DNA from: CAG-390 sp003523225
GTDB taxonomy: Bacteria > Bacillota > Clostridia > Oscillospirales > CAG-272
Length of the DNA: 64,000 nt
Assembly (NCBI GenBank): GCA_902461815.1
Contig: CABPZE010000003.1
Coordinates: 1 to 64,000 of the forward strand
Reading direction: 5' to 3'
A program made the translations under genes and the position numbers. Within the stretch, counting starts at the first letter, position 1. The number at the start of each line of letters is the position of its first letter. Below the pieces are notes generated by a model. It was not told where the DNA came from. It searched no databases and was given only the letters and a program-made list of their open reading frames with translations. Positions 32,108 to 40,428 of the stretch are shown here, piece after piece.

Positions 32108-34744
32108 ATGAAAAAGACACACGCACGTTTTTACTTTGCGGTAGCGTTATGCGCGCTGCTCTGCCTTTGCTTCCTTTTCGGCTGCAAGCCGACTGATGGG
32201 ACCACGGACAATTCCACCGCTGTCACCACAGTACCCGAAACCGAAGCTCCGGCAGTGGAACTTGATATAATTTCGGGAGGAGCTACGGATTACGTATTTG
32301 TTTATCCCTCCAAGATGTCAAATTCCGCATATGATGAAGTGCTTGACTTTTATACCGATATCAGCCTTGCCTTTAACTGCCTCGGCAGCTTCAAGCTCTC
32401 TGCAGACAATGTCGAGTCGACCTCGGCACATGAGATACTGGTAGGAAACACCTCCCGCCCCGAGACCGCCAAGGCAATGGAGGGACTCGGAGAGTACAGC
32501 TGGATAATAACCGTTGTTGACGACAAGCTCGTAATTGCCGGAGGAAACGAAATCGCCACCTCCGAGGCAATGAAATTCTTTACTGATAATTATGTAAAAG
32601 ACAAGACCTCGCTGAAGGTCATGAGCGATATATGCGATAAATATATCTCCGCTCCGGTGGTCATCGCCGCCTCCCCCGAGGATTACTATCACGACCTTGA
32701 CAGCACAAAGCCGGAAATAAAGATAGACTTTTACGCGTATCCCGCCGTTGACCTTTCAAAAAGCATGCTCAAGGTAGGAGACGTGGATTACACCGGAAGC
32801 GCAAAGTGGAGCGACAGCTCGGTCGTACTTTCCGGAGTGGAGTTTGTTCCCGGCGCGTATAAGCTTGAGCTGACTATCTTTGATACCGCTGGAGGAACGT
32901 CTGAGTACACGCATCATTTCGGCTGCGGCAACACCCCCGACGTCATGAGCCTCTATAAGGGCGAGCTGCACGCTCACACCTCCGATTCCGACGGCGTGGG
33001 TACTCCCCGTGACGCATACATATACGCACGCGATGTGGCGGGTCTTGATTTCTTTGCCGTCACCGACCATTCAAACTCCTGCTCCTCCGCCACATACCTC
33101 AAAAAGCACCTTGAGGTTGCCGATGAGCTGTATCAGCCCGGCAAGTATGTCACAATGTACGGATATGAGCAGACATATAACATCTCCTCGGGCTTCTATG
33201 GGCATCTCAACACCATAAACTCCCGCAAGACATACAGCACGCGCACCTCGCACAACCTGCGTCAGTACTATGAGGCTATGGCGAAAGCGGAGGACTGTAT
33301 CGTACAGTTCAACCACCCCGGCTACAAGTGGGGCAACTTCCTTGAGTACGAAATGTGGAGCGAGCTTTACGACAGCGTGGTAAATCTTTATGAGTTCAAG
33401 GGCTCGGGCTATGACACCGAGTGGGCGCTCTGCCTTTCCAAGGGTTGGCACGTGGCACCGATGCACAACGAGGATAACCATTCGGCAAACTGGGGAACTG
33501 CGAATGAAGCAGTGGGTTATGTCCTTGCCCCGGCGCTTACACGCGACAATCTGGTTGACGCCATGAACCTCAACCGTGCATATACCACCACCGACGGAAG
33601 CCTTAAGATATATTACAGCATAAACGGCGAATGGCTCGGCTCAAGACTTGACGATCCTGAAAAGCTGAATGTAAAGGCGGAGCTTTCCACCTCCAAGAGC
33701 GGCGGACTCGGCAATGTATACCTTGTCGCTGAGGATAACGTCGTCGTAGCGTCCGTGTCGCTCGGAACAAAGAAGTCCTACACCTGGGAGCTGACTCTTG
33801 AGCCTGAGTACGATTACTACTACATCAAAGTGTCAAATTCCGAATGTTTTGCCGTTACAGCACCCGTCTGGGTCGAAAACCGCGATCTTATAAGCATTAC
33901 CGATATGTCGCAGTCGCTTCAGGTCAACCGCGCCGGTTCTGAGGATTACGGCGTGACCGCAAAGGTAAAGAACACCTCCGACAAGACGCTGAACGACGTT
34001 ACCGTTAAATTCTACCGCAGCACGCTTGCGGGCTTTAACGTTTCAAAGACCCAGCCCATTGCGACCGTAAACCTCGGAACAATGGTTCCGGGTGCGGAGA
34101 TGGATGCTTTCTGCCTCTCCACCTATGATAAAACCTACTGCCGCATTACCGCTGTGGTAAGCGCGAAAAACGGCAGCGCGACGTATTCGGATACCAAATA
34201 CACAATGCTTTCCTGCATCACCGTCACCGAGATAATGCCGAACACCAGCTCCTACGGATATCTGGAGCTTTACAATAACTCGGATGCAGAGCTGAATCTC
34301 CAGAACGTCGCCATGCGCTTTTATGCCAAGGCGGGTGCGGACAGCGCCTCGCTCACCGAAAACACCTGGCGCTTTGACGGAAAGGTGAAGGCTCATTCCG
34401 TCGCCGTCATCTGGTTCAGAAGCAATGCAAATCTCACCGTAGCCGATTTCAACAAGAAATACGGAACCTCCCTTGTCGAGGGCGAGAACCTCTTTATCCT
34501 TGACACCACCAAGCAGATAAAGACCGATGTGACAAGCCAGTACGAGGTGACCTACGGCGGAACCGTGGTCTCGCGCATCTGGTTCAACTGGGGCGAGGAT
34601 TCAGGCGAGGTGAAGTCCGGCAAGTCTGTTACCTACTCATACCAGAAGCTGTACACGCTGACCGAGACAAAGCTCTCGGCAACCTCCGAGCCTACGCCCG
34701 GAACGGTAGCAACAGAGCAGATACCTGCCGTGGTGAATAACTGA
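32108..34744 (+). CDS. PHP-domain surface lipoprotein with N-terminal GH67-like module and C-terminal lamin-tail-like region
   Basis: An 878-residue lipoprotein. The lipobox FLFGCKP (Cys about 26) is followed by a Thr/Glu linker. Residues about 55-165 form a module with HEILVGNTSRPETAKAMEG and DDKLVIAGGNE, similar to the non-catalytic N-terminal domain of GH67/GH20 enzymes. The PHP phosphoesterase domain comes next: GELHAHTSDSDG, FFAVTDHSNS and VQFNHPGYKW supply metal-binding His/Asp. After Ig-like beta segments, ITVTEIMPNTSSYGYLELYN (about 700) looks like a lamin-tail domain. Likely a secreted phosphoesterase or nuclease bound to the cell surface; substrate unknown. AAGAAAGGA precedes the ATG, and a terminator follows. 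Confidence 0.8.
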   Translation: MKKTHARFYFAVALCALLCLCFLFGCKPTDGTTDNSTAVTTVPETEAPAVELDIISGGATDYVFVYPSKMSNSAYDEVLDFYTDISLAFNCLGSFKLSADNVESTSAHEILVGNTSRPETAKAMEGLGEYSWIITVVDDKLVIAGGNEIATSEAMKFFTDNYVKDKTSLKVMSDICDKYISAPVVIAASPEDYYHDLDSTKPEIKIDFYAYPAVDLSKSMLKVGDVDYTGSAKWSDSSVVLSGVEFVPGAYKLELTIFDTAGGTSEYTHHFGCGNTPDVMSLYKGELHAHTSDSDGVGTPRDAYIYARDVAGLDFFAVTDHSNSCSSATYLKKHLEVADELYQPGKYVTMYGYEQTYNISSGFYGHLNTINSRKTYSTRTSHNLRQYYEAMAKAEDCIVQFNHPGYKWGNFLEYEMWSELYDSVVNLYEFKGSGYDTEWALCLSKGWHVAPMHNEDNHSANWGTANEAVGYVLAPALTRDNLVDAMNLNRAYTTTDGSLKIYYSINGEWLGSRLDDPEKLNVKAELSTSKSGGLGNVYLVAEDNVVVASVSLGTKKSYTWELTLEPEYDYYYIKVSNSECFAVTAPVWVENRDLISITDMSQSLQVNRAGSEDYGVTAKVKNTSDKTLNDVTVKFYRSTLAGFNVSKTQPIATVNLGTMVPGAEMDAFCLSTYDKTYCRITAVVSAKNGSATYSDTKYTMLSCITVTEIMPNTSSYGYLELYNNSDAELNLQNVAMRFYAKAGADSASLTENTWRFDGKVKAHSVAVIWFRSNANLTVADFNKKYGTSLVEGENLFILDTTKQIKTDVTSQYEVTYGGTVVSRIWFNWGEDSGEVKSGKSVTYSYQKLYTLTETKLSATSEPTPGTVATEQIPAVVNN

Positions 34745-34750
34745 CAATTT

Positions 34751-34780
34751 CGGGCTGCCTCACTCGGAGGCAGCCCGTTT
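34751..34780 (+). terminator. Intrinsic terminator of the PHP lipoprotein gene
   Basis: A 10-bp stem cgggctgcct with aggcagcccg, 7-nt loop, then TTTATTTTC. Confidence 0.88.
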
Positions 34781-34796
34781 ATTTTCATTATTGATA

Positions 34797-36329
34797 TCAG
34801 TTGTCCTTGCGGTTATTTTTCTTTTTCTTTCCCGCAGCAGGCAGCGCTGCGCCAGCAAATGCGGACATCGCGATAAGGACAGTGCCAGCCACTCCTATGT
34901 CCGAGCCGCAGCCGCTCTTTTCCTCGGCAATACCGTGAGCCGCGCGCCATTCTGCCTTTTCCGAGTCGGACATCTCCTCGGAGCTGAACACCGCCGTATA
35001 TACCGCGCTGGAATCCGCCCTCTCGGCGACCTCCTTGTCCCAGCCCAAGAAGGTATATTTAAGAGTGCCGTCACTCTCCTTTACCGGAGCTTCGGGAATC
35101 ACCACGCGGTCGCCGTAGAGATAATTTCCGCTTGATAGCAGCGTTCCGTCCTCATTCTTGAATACGATGCTGTATTCCTCCTGCGCCCATGCCGCGCGGA
35201 GGCTTACCGTCGCGTCGGCGGAATATGTATCTCCGGGAAGGTATGCAATAGCGGTAGAGGCGCTTTCGTCCACCCAGCCAAGGAAGCGGTAGCCCTTGTA
35301 TTCCGGGACCTCATCCACTATCGTCAGCGTCTCGCCCTCCAGCTTGCGCTGGGGCAGCGGGGCTGTGCCCTTGTCGGTGTAATAGTAAACGGAGAAAACG
35401 ATATCCTCACAAAAGATAGTATATGAAAGGGATATCCACCCGCTCTTGCCCTGATATTCGACCTTACCCCAGCCGTTTTTTATCTCCGTGACGGTAACGG
35501 GAGCCCAGTACGGAAGCGGGTCGGTAAGCAGCTTGCCGGCAGTTGAAGGCTGGTCGCGGAAGTTAAGCCCGCTGGCGGTGGTGCGGTAATCGCCAAGACG
35601 CGCGTCGGTGACTTCAAGGCTGAAATCGTAAACGGGCACTGCCGGCGCGCCGGAATAATCGGGTATGCCGTAGCCCACTATCGTGCTGTTGTTTGCCGCA
35701 TACACGTGCGTGGCTACACAGCCGCCGTTGTTGCCCTCGACGGTGTAGATCATTCCGTCCTTTACGCCGATAACGATACCGACGTGAGTTGAGACCGCGC
35801 TTGACGTTCCGGTCTTGAAGAAGATAAGATCGCCCGGCGTCGGTGTGTATTCCGCTCCCTGCCACGCCGTCCTGTTTCTGACCGCACGGTACCAGTTCAC
35901 CATGCGTATACAGCTTATCTCGGTAACGGCGGCGGACTCCGCCACTCCCGCCTGACGCAGGCAGAAGGAAACAAATGCGGCGCACCAGGCGTAACCGTAG
36001 CTGACGCCGTTCCCCTCACCGTTATCCACCTTGCCGAAGATGCGGTTGTATTCGACAAAATTCTTGCCGCCGGAGGTATTCATCCCGTCAAAGTCAAGAT
36101 CGCTGTCGCCCTCGTGATAGCCGAACTGAGTCAGCGCGATAGCCACGGTATCATACCTCTGATCTCCGGTCGGAGCGTAAGCGCTGAGCGCGGCATAATA
36201 CTTTCCGGATGCGTATCCCTTGCTCGGCTCATATACCGGAAGCGCCGCCGCAGGAACTACAAGTGCCGTCAGTGCGGCAAGCATAAGCGCCGCAATAGCC
36301 AGTGAAATGATCCTTGTCCTTATCTTCAT
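34797..36329 (-). CDS. Secreted CHAP/NlpC-like amidase with SH3, InlB repeats and SGCGS tail
   Basis: A 510-residue surface protein. Signal peptide 1-29 (cleavage near VPAAALP). The cysteine peptidase domain (about 55-235) has the nucleophile in YAWCAAFVSFCLRQAG and His in STHVGIVIG, followed by YTVEGNN, as in CHAP peptidoglycan hydrolases. An SH3-like domain (about 255-315, LNFRDQPSTAGKLL...GWISL) and two InlB/Flg_new beta-grasp repeats (YKGYRFLGWVDE; KYTFLGWDKEV) follow. The end is EEKSGCGSD, a hydrophobic helix and a Lys-rich tail. It probably cleaves cell-wall peptides outside the cell. GAGGTG precedes the ATG, and the promoter lies at 36373-36401. Confidence 0.85.
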   Translation of the reverse strand: MKIRTRIISLAIAALMLAALTALVVPAAALPVYEPSKGYASGKYYAALSAYAPTGDQRYDTVAIALTQFGYHEGDSDLDFDGMNTSGGKNFVEYNRIFGKVDNGEGNGVSYGYAWCAAFVSFCLRQAGVAESAAVTEISCIRMVNWYRAVRNRTAWQGAEYTPTPGDLIFFKTGTSSAVSTHVGIVIGVKDGMIYTVEGNNGGCVATHVYAANNSTIVGYGIPDYSGAPAVPVYDFSLEVTDARLGDYRTTASGLNFRDQPSTAGKLLTDPLPYWAPVTVTEIKNGWGKVEYQGKSGWISLSYTIFCEDIVFSVYYYTDKGTAPLPQRKLEGETLTIVDEVPEYKGYRFLGWVDESASTAIAYLPGDTYSADATVSLRAAWAQEEYSIVFKNEDGTLLSSGNYLYGDRVVIPEAPVKESDGTLKYTFLGWDKEVAERADSSAVYTAVFSSEEMSDSEKAEWRAAHGIAEEKSGCGSDIGVAGTVLIAMSAFAGAALPAAGKKKKNNRKDN

Positions 36330-36372
36330 AACACACCTCGTTTGCTGAATTGAACTGCGTATTTATTGAATA

Positions 36373-36401
36373 ATTATAGCAAATTCATGACGATAAAGCA
36401 A
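36373..36401 (-). promoter_or_regulatory. Sigma-A promoter of the SGCGS amidase gene
   Basis: On the minus strand: TTGCTT (36401-36396), 17-bp spacer, TATAAT (36378-36373). Confidence 0.75.
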
Positions 36402-36514
36402 TAAGCTGCGCACATTTTGTCGGATTTTCCCCGCATATTTTACCCCTGACCTTTAAGATTTTCTTAAATTTGACGCTGTACGCCCTTTATGCCGTCTTTT
36501 GGCGGCTTTCTCAC

Positions 36515-36543
36515 TTGACCGCGAAAAAAAAATGTGATATCAT
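36515..36543 (+). promoter_or_regulatory. Sigma-A promoter of the YtvI-like gene
   Basis: TTGACC (36515-36520), 17-bp spacer ending TGTGA, TATCAT (36538-36543). Confidence 0.75.
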
Positions 36544-36613
36544 ATATACATCAAATCACTTAAGGCTGTAAACTGATCCCGAAAGGAGCGCACGGCGCGC
36601 GGATACGGAAAAA

Positions 36614-37897
36614 ATGGACATTGAAAAGAAAAAAAGATTTATTGTAAACTTCTTTTATTTTGTTATTCTGTTCGGGCTGTCGATACTTATAGTAAGGTTC
36701 GCCCTGCCCGCGCTTTTTCCCTTTGCAATAGCGTTTCTGGTAACGCTGTTGCTGCGCCCGGTCGTAAACTTTATCGTCCGCAAGCTGCACATTAACCGCA
36801 ACGCAATATCCGTGCTGTTCGTGCTGCTGTTTTACGGCACTATCGGACTTGTCGTAGTGCTGCTTATAATTAAGCTGATAAATTCCATCGGCTCATGGAT
36901 CGCAAAGCTGCCCGACTTCTTCAATCAGACCGTCGTCCCCGCGCTTCGCAGCGCAGGAGACGGGATATCGGCGATAATCGAAAATTTTGACAGCGACGGT
37001 TTTATCGACCTTGACGACGTCGCCGCAAAGCTTATCTCCTCACTCAGCACCATGATCTCGGATTTTTCAGGCAAGGCGCTGGCATTCGTAAGCTCCTACG
37101 CCACATCCGTTCCGACATGGATACTCAATATCGTCATTACTATAATCTCCTCGGCGTTCCTGCTTATAGACTATGACTCAATAAAGGAATTTGTCGCACA
37201 CCAGCTCCCCGACGAAAAGCGCAAGCTCATAAGCTCAATAGCTACTCACCTCAAAAAGGTCATCTGGAAGTATATCACCTCGTATCTCTTCATTATGGTG
37301 ATCACCTTTGCCGAAATTTCAATAGGCCTTATCTGCATCGGTCAGAAAAACCCGTTCGGAATTGCCGCCGGAATTGCCGCGCTTGACATTCTACCCGTGG
37401 TCGGGTCGGGGCTTATACTTCTTCCCTGGTCGGTAATATCCATGCTTTCCGGCAGTCTCGGCAAGGGCATCGGTCTTCTTGTGCTGTGGGCGATACTCAG
37501 TGTCATCCGTCAGATAATAGAGCCGAAGATCGTCGGCGACACGGTGGGAATGCACCCCCTGCTCACTCTGTTCGGAATGCTGTTCGGAAACTTTGTTTAC
37601 GGCGGACTCGGCATCTTCCTTGTCCCCATCACTATCGCGCTCTGCCAGAGCCTTCAGCGTCAGGGTATCATCCATATATATAAATCGGTTCCGAAGGCGG
37701 AAGCGCCTCGCCAGGAAAGCAGGCTGAACCGCGCGGTGTACGGATTCGTCGGAAAGCTGACGGCTCCTGTACGGAATAAGATCGCCAAAATGAAAAAGAA
37801 CGGCAAAAAGGGCAATGACGCCACGGAACAGACACAAGACCCCAAAGATAAAGATCCCGGCGACTCCGGACAGGACGAAACGGTAAATAAGTCATAA
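36614..37897 (+). CDS. AI-2E family membrane protein, YtvI-like
   Basis: A 427-residue membrane protein with about eight helices. Two N-terminal helices, a long amphipathic stretch (about 100-150), and the family core PSGLILLPW-type segment (here VVGSGLILLPWSVISM, about 260) with IEPKIVGDTVGMHPLLTLFGMLFG (about 300-325). This last motif fits YtvI, the sporulation-linked branch of the AI-2E exporter family. The charged Lys/Asp C-terminal tail (about 375-427) is extra. Start: the ATG at 36614 has only a GGAAAAA site, and the good AAAGGAG is 28 nt upstream. The transported substrate is unknown. Confidence 0.8.
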   Translation: MDIEKKKRFIVNFFYFVILFGLSILIVRFALPALFPFAIAFLVTLLLRPVVNFIVRKLHINRNAISVLFVLLFYGTIGLVVVLLIIKLINSIGSWIAKLPDFFNQTVVPALRSAGDGISAIIENFDSDGFIDLDDVAAKLISSLSTMISDFSGKALAFVSSYATSVPTWILNIVITIISSAFLLIDYDSIKEFVAHQLPDEKRKLISSIATHLKKVIWKYITSYLFIMVITFAEISIGLICIGQKNPFGIAAGIAALDILPVVGSGLILLPWSVISMLSGSLGKGIGLLVLWAILSVIRQIIEPKIVGDTVGMHPLLTLFGMLFGNFVYGGLGIFLVPITIALCQSLQRQGIIHIYKSVPKAEAPRQESRLNRAVYGFVGKLTAPVRNKIAKMKKNGKKGNDATEQTQDPKDKDPGDSGQDETVNKS

Positions 37898-38022
37898 CCA
37901 TCGGCAAAGCCGGTGGCTTGCACAGCCCTATAATGGCATATTAGCGGCGTGGCTGAAAGACCGACGGAACTTCCGACATTTGCAAATTTGCTCCACAGTC
38001 ACGAATACGGCGGGATACGTCA

Positions 38023-38075
38023 GCCTCCCTTGTGTAAAGGGAGGTGGCACGGCGAAGCCGTAACGGAGGGATTGT
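38023..38075 (+). repeat. Single arm of the palindromic intergenic repeat
   Basis: Matches the right arm of 15057-15178 in reverse complement: cctcccttgtgtaaagggag, then gtggcacggcgaagccg and gagggattgt. Only one arm is present. A short ctccggca/tgccggag hairpin (38154-38172) follows before holA. The rest of 37898-38192 shows no gene. Confidence 0.8.
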
Positions 38076-38192
38076 CACACTACGCTCTCCCAAACGCCCC
38101 TCAGGTGCCTTCGTCTGGATCGCTAAACGGCAAAGGCCTCTATCAAAAAATGACTCCGGCAGGCTGCCGGAGGTAAAAAAGGCGGTGGAAAA

Positions 38193-39224
38193 ATGCCTCA
38201 CGAAACAATAACCGACGCGGATTTCCGCCGTCTTACAAAAGCGCCCGCGCCGGGCAGATATCTTTTGTTCGGCGACGAGGATTATCTTAAGGCTCACGCC
38301 GCCGAATCGGTAAGGAACACCCTTTGCCCGGATGAGAGCCTGCGTATATTCAACTGCATAACCCTTGACCGCGCCGGATTTACGGTTGCGGCGCTTCGCG
38401 CGGCACTTATCCCGCCGCCGATGTTCACCTCATGCAAAGCGGTAACGGCGTCGCTGACCTTTGACGACCTGCGCCCCTCGGAGGTCAACGAGCTGTGCGA
38501 GCTTTTGGCTGAGGACGGGCTGTTTGAGTACAATTTTCTCATGATATGCGTCCCCTCGGGAGGGATCGACGCCGGAACTCCCAAACGTCCCTCGGCGCTG
38601 CTGCGTCGTCTTTCGGAATCGGTAGTGCCGGTTCGCTTTGACCCCGTCAGCGGTGCGCGCCTGCGCGAGTGGATAGGCAGGCATTACACAGCAAACGGTG
38701 TAACGGCAGCTCCGGCTTTGTGCGATCTCACAGCTTCGCGCTGCGGCGAGAGTATGTTCACGCTCTCCTCCGAGATCGACAAGGTTTCGTACTACGTCCT
38801 CTCAGACGGCAGGACCGAGGTAAGTGCGGAGGATATACGGCTTGTAGCGTGTGAGGGAGGCTCTCACGACGCCTTTGCTTTTGCCAACGCCATCCTCGGT
38901 CGCCGCAGCGCCGAGGCGCTTGATGTGCTGTCGGAAATGAAGGCGCGCAGAGTTGACCCAACCTCGGTGATGGCGGAGCTTATCCGCGTCATCTGCGATA
39001 TGTCCGCGGTAAGCGAATGCCTTGCGGCGGGACTCTCCCCCTCGCGTATATGTGCCGAGACCGGACTTCGCGAATATCCGGTAAAGCTCTACTCCACCGC
39101 CGTCTCAAAGCTGCCGCGCGGGGCGCTGAGCGCCGCCCTTGCCTCAGCATCGGAGGCTGACGCGGCAGTAAAAAGCTCGGCTCAGGATTATCTCCCCATC
39201 GAGCGGCTTATCTGCTCGCTCTAA
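38193..39224 (+). CDS. holA: DNA polymerase III delta subunit
   Basis: A 343-residue clamp-loader subunit that opens the beta clamp during replication. The N-terminal ATPase-like domain without a Walker A begins GRYLLFGDEDYLKAHAAESV. PVRFDPVSGARLREWIGRHY precedes the lid domain and SEIDKVSYYVLSDGR. The C-terminal helical collar domain contains DAFAFANAILGRRSAEALDVL. These fit HolA in length and order. GGTGG lies 4-8 nt before the ATG. The next gene follows after 273 bp with its own signals. Confidence 0.9.
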   Translation: MPHETITDADFRRLTKAPAPGRYLLFGDEDYLKAHAAESVRNTLCPDESLRIFNCITLDRAGFTVAALRAALIPPPMFTSCKAVTASLTFDDLRPSEVNELCELLAEDGLFEYNFLMICVPSGGIDAGTPKRPSALLRRLSESVVPVRFDPVSGARLREWIGRHYTANGVTAAPALCDLTASRCGESMFTLSSEIDKVSYYVLSDGRTEVSAEDIRLVACEGGSHDAFAFANAILGRRSAEALDVLSEMKARRVDPTSVMAELIRVICDMSAVSECLAAGLSPSRICAETGLREYPVKLYSTAVSKLPRGALSAALASASEADAAVKSSAQDYLPIERLICSL

Positions 39225-39300
39225 GACGGGTGCATTTTTTCTCCCCGGAAAGCCGATTTGTGAAAAAGGGAGAAATTACGCGCAAATTGTAAATTTTAAG

Positions 39301-39323
39301 CCGGGACGTTTTTCCCGGTTTTT
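39301..39323 (+). terminator. Intrinsic terminator of holA
   Basis: A short 6-bp stem ccggga/tcccgg with a T-rich loop and TTTTT after it. Confidence 0.7.
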
Positions 39324-39423
39324 CCACAGCCTTTTGCGGAAAAGTGCGGCGTCAAAGCCCATTCTTTCGCTTCCCACGCTGAAAAAAGCGGGGATTTCAA
39401 CACTTACCACAGGGTTTTCCACA
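39320..39423 (+). other. Pair of DnaA-box-like sites
   Basis: TTTTCCACA at 39320-39328 and 39415-39423 fits the DnaA-box consensus TTWTNCACA in the same orientation. A near-match TTACCACA lies at 39404-39411. The first overlaps the T-run of the holA terminator, so chance is possible. Confidence 0.35.
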
Positions 39424-39497
39424 GGCTGAGGAAAACTCCGGTGCAAAAAATCCGCCGCGCGCCGTTATCGTCAGATTGTACAAAGGAGGCAAAATAA

Positions 39498-40175
39498 GTG
39501 ACTCGGACAGCCAACCGCCGCCTAATTATTGCAGCGTCAGTAACGCTTGCATTGCTTATCGTCGCGCTTGGAGCAGTGCTTGCGGTAAAAGAGATGACAC
39601 GTGTACACTATTCCTCCGACTTCGGCTTTGAAGACATAAGAAGCCCGCTTGACGCCGACGGCGACGGTGTGGACGATTACACCGATATAAAGGACGGCGC
39701 GCTTGCCTACATAGCGACCGACCCTGTCTACGGCAGCAAATACTACGCCGGGGGCTACCCCGACGACGGTCAGGGCGTGTGCACCGACGTTATCTGGAAC
39801 GCCTTTGCCGCCGCCGGCTACGATCTCAAATCGCTGGTTGACCGCGACATCGCGGACAACCCCGACGCATATCCGGAAATTGAAAAGCCCGACCCCAACA
39901 TCGACTTCCGCCGCGTGCGCAACCTGCGTATATTCTTCGAGCGGAACGCCGAATCCCTGCCGCTCGATTTCAAAAACCCCTCCGATTGGCAGCCGGGTGA
40001 CATAGTAGTGTTCGAGGGGCATATCGGCATCTGCTCTGATAAGCGCAACTTCCGCGGCGTGCCCTACCTTATCCACCACGGCAACATAGTAAGCGGAGCT
40101 GTCGAGGCGGACGAAATGAGATACTTCACCGTCGTCGGTCACTACCGCTGGCATCCCGGTAACGAAGATCGGTAA
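39498..40175 (+). CDS. DUF1287 exported protein
   Basis: A 225-residue protein with one N-terminal membrane/signal helix (about 8-30). The DUF1287 core is TDPVYGSKYYAGGYPDDGQGVCTDVIW (conserved Y-Y-G-G-Y-P and C-T-D), NLRIFFERN, WQPGDIVVFEGHIGICSD and LIHHG. It is an NlpC/P60-like cysteine peptidase fold (Cys in GVCTD, His in GHIGI). The exported domain probably works on the cell envelope; no substrate is known. The start is GTG at 39498, chosen because AAAGGAGG lies 9 nt upstream and no better start exists. Confidence 0.85.
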   Translation: MTRTANRRLIIAASVTLALLIVALGAVLAVKEMTRVHYSSDFGFEDIRSPLDADGDGVDDYTDIKDGALAYIATDPVYGSKYYAGGYPDDGQGVCTDVIWNAFAAAGYDLKSLVDRDIADNPDAYPEIEKPDPNIDFRRVRNLRIFFERNAESLPLDFKNPSDWQPGDIVVFEGHIGICSDKRNFRGVPYLIHHGNIVSGAVEADEMRYFTVVGHYRWHPGNEDR

Positions 40176-40354
40176 ACGCGGAATTACCGGAAAAAAGGGA
40201 TTATGTTAAATCATAATTGCTGCTGTTTCTTTTGACGTTTGAACGCACCGCAGGCTCCCTTAAAGAGATGGGCTTTTTTGTGCCTGCAAATGATCAAGCG
40301 TCGTTTTACGCAGTAGGGCTGGGGCTTGCTCCCGCCGGGATGAACGAAACAAAT

Positions 40355-40392
40355 AAATAATGCTGCGGCGCAAAAGCGCCGCAGCATTATTT
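40355..40392. terminator. Bidirectional terminator after DUF1287 and EEP genes
   Basis: A perfect 17-bp stem (40355-40371 with 40376-40392) on an AAAA loop. T-rich runs follow in both directions. Confidence 0.88.
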
Positions 40393-40428
40393 GTTTATCA
40401 AGGGATATAATTAATTATGTAGTTTTTC

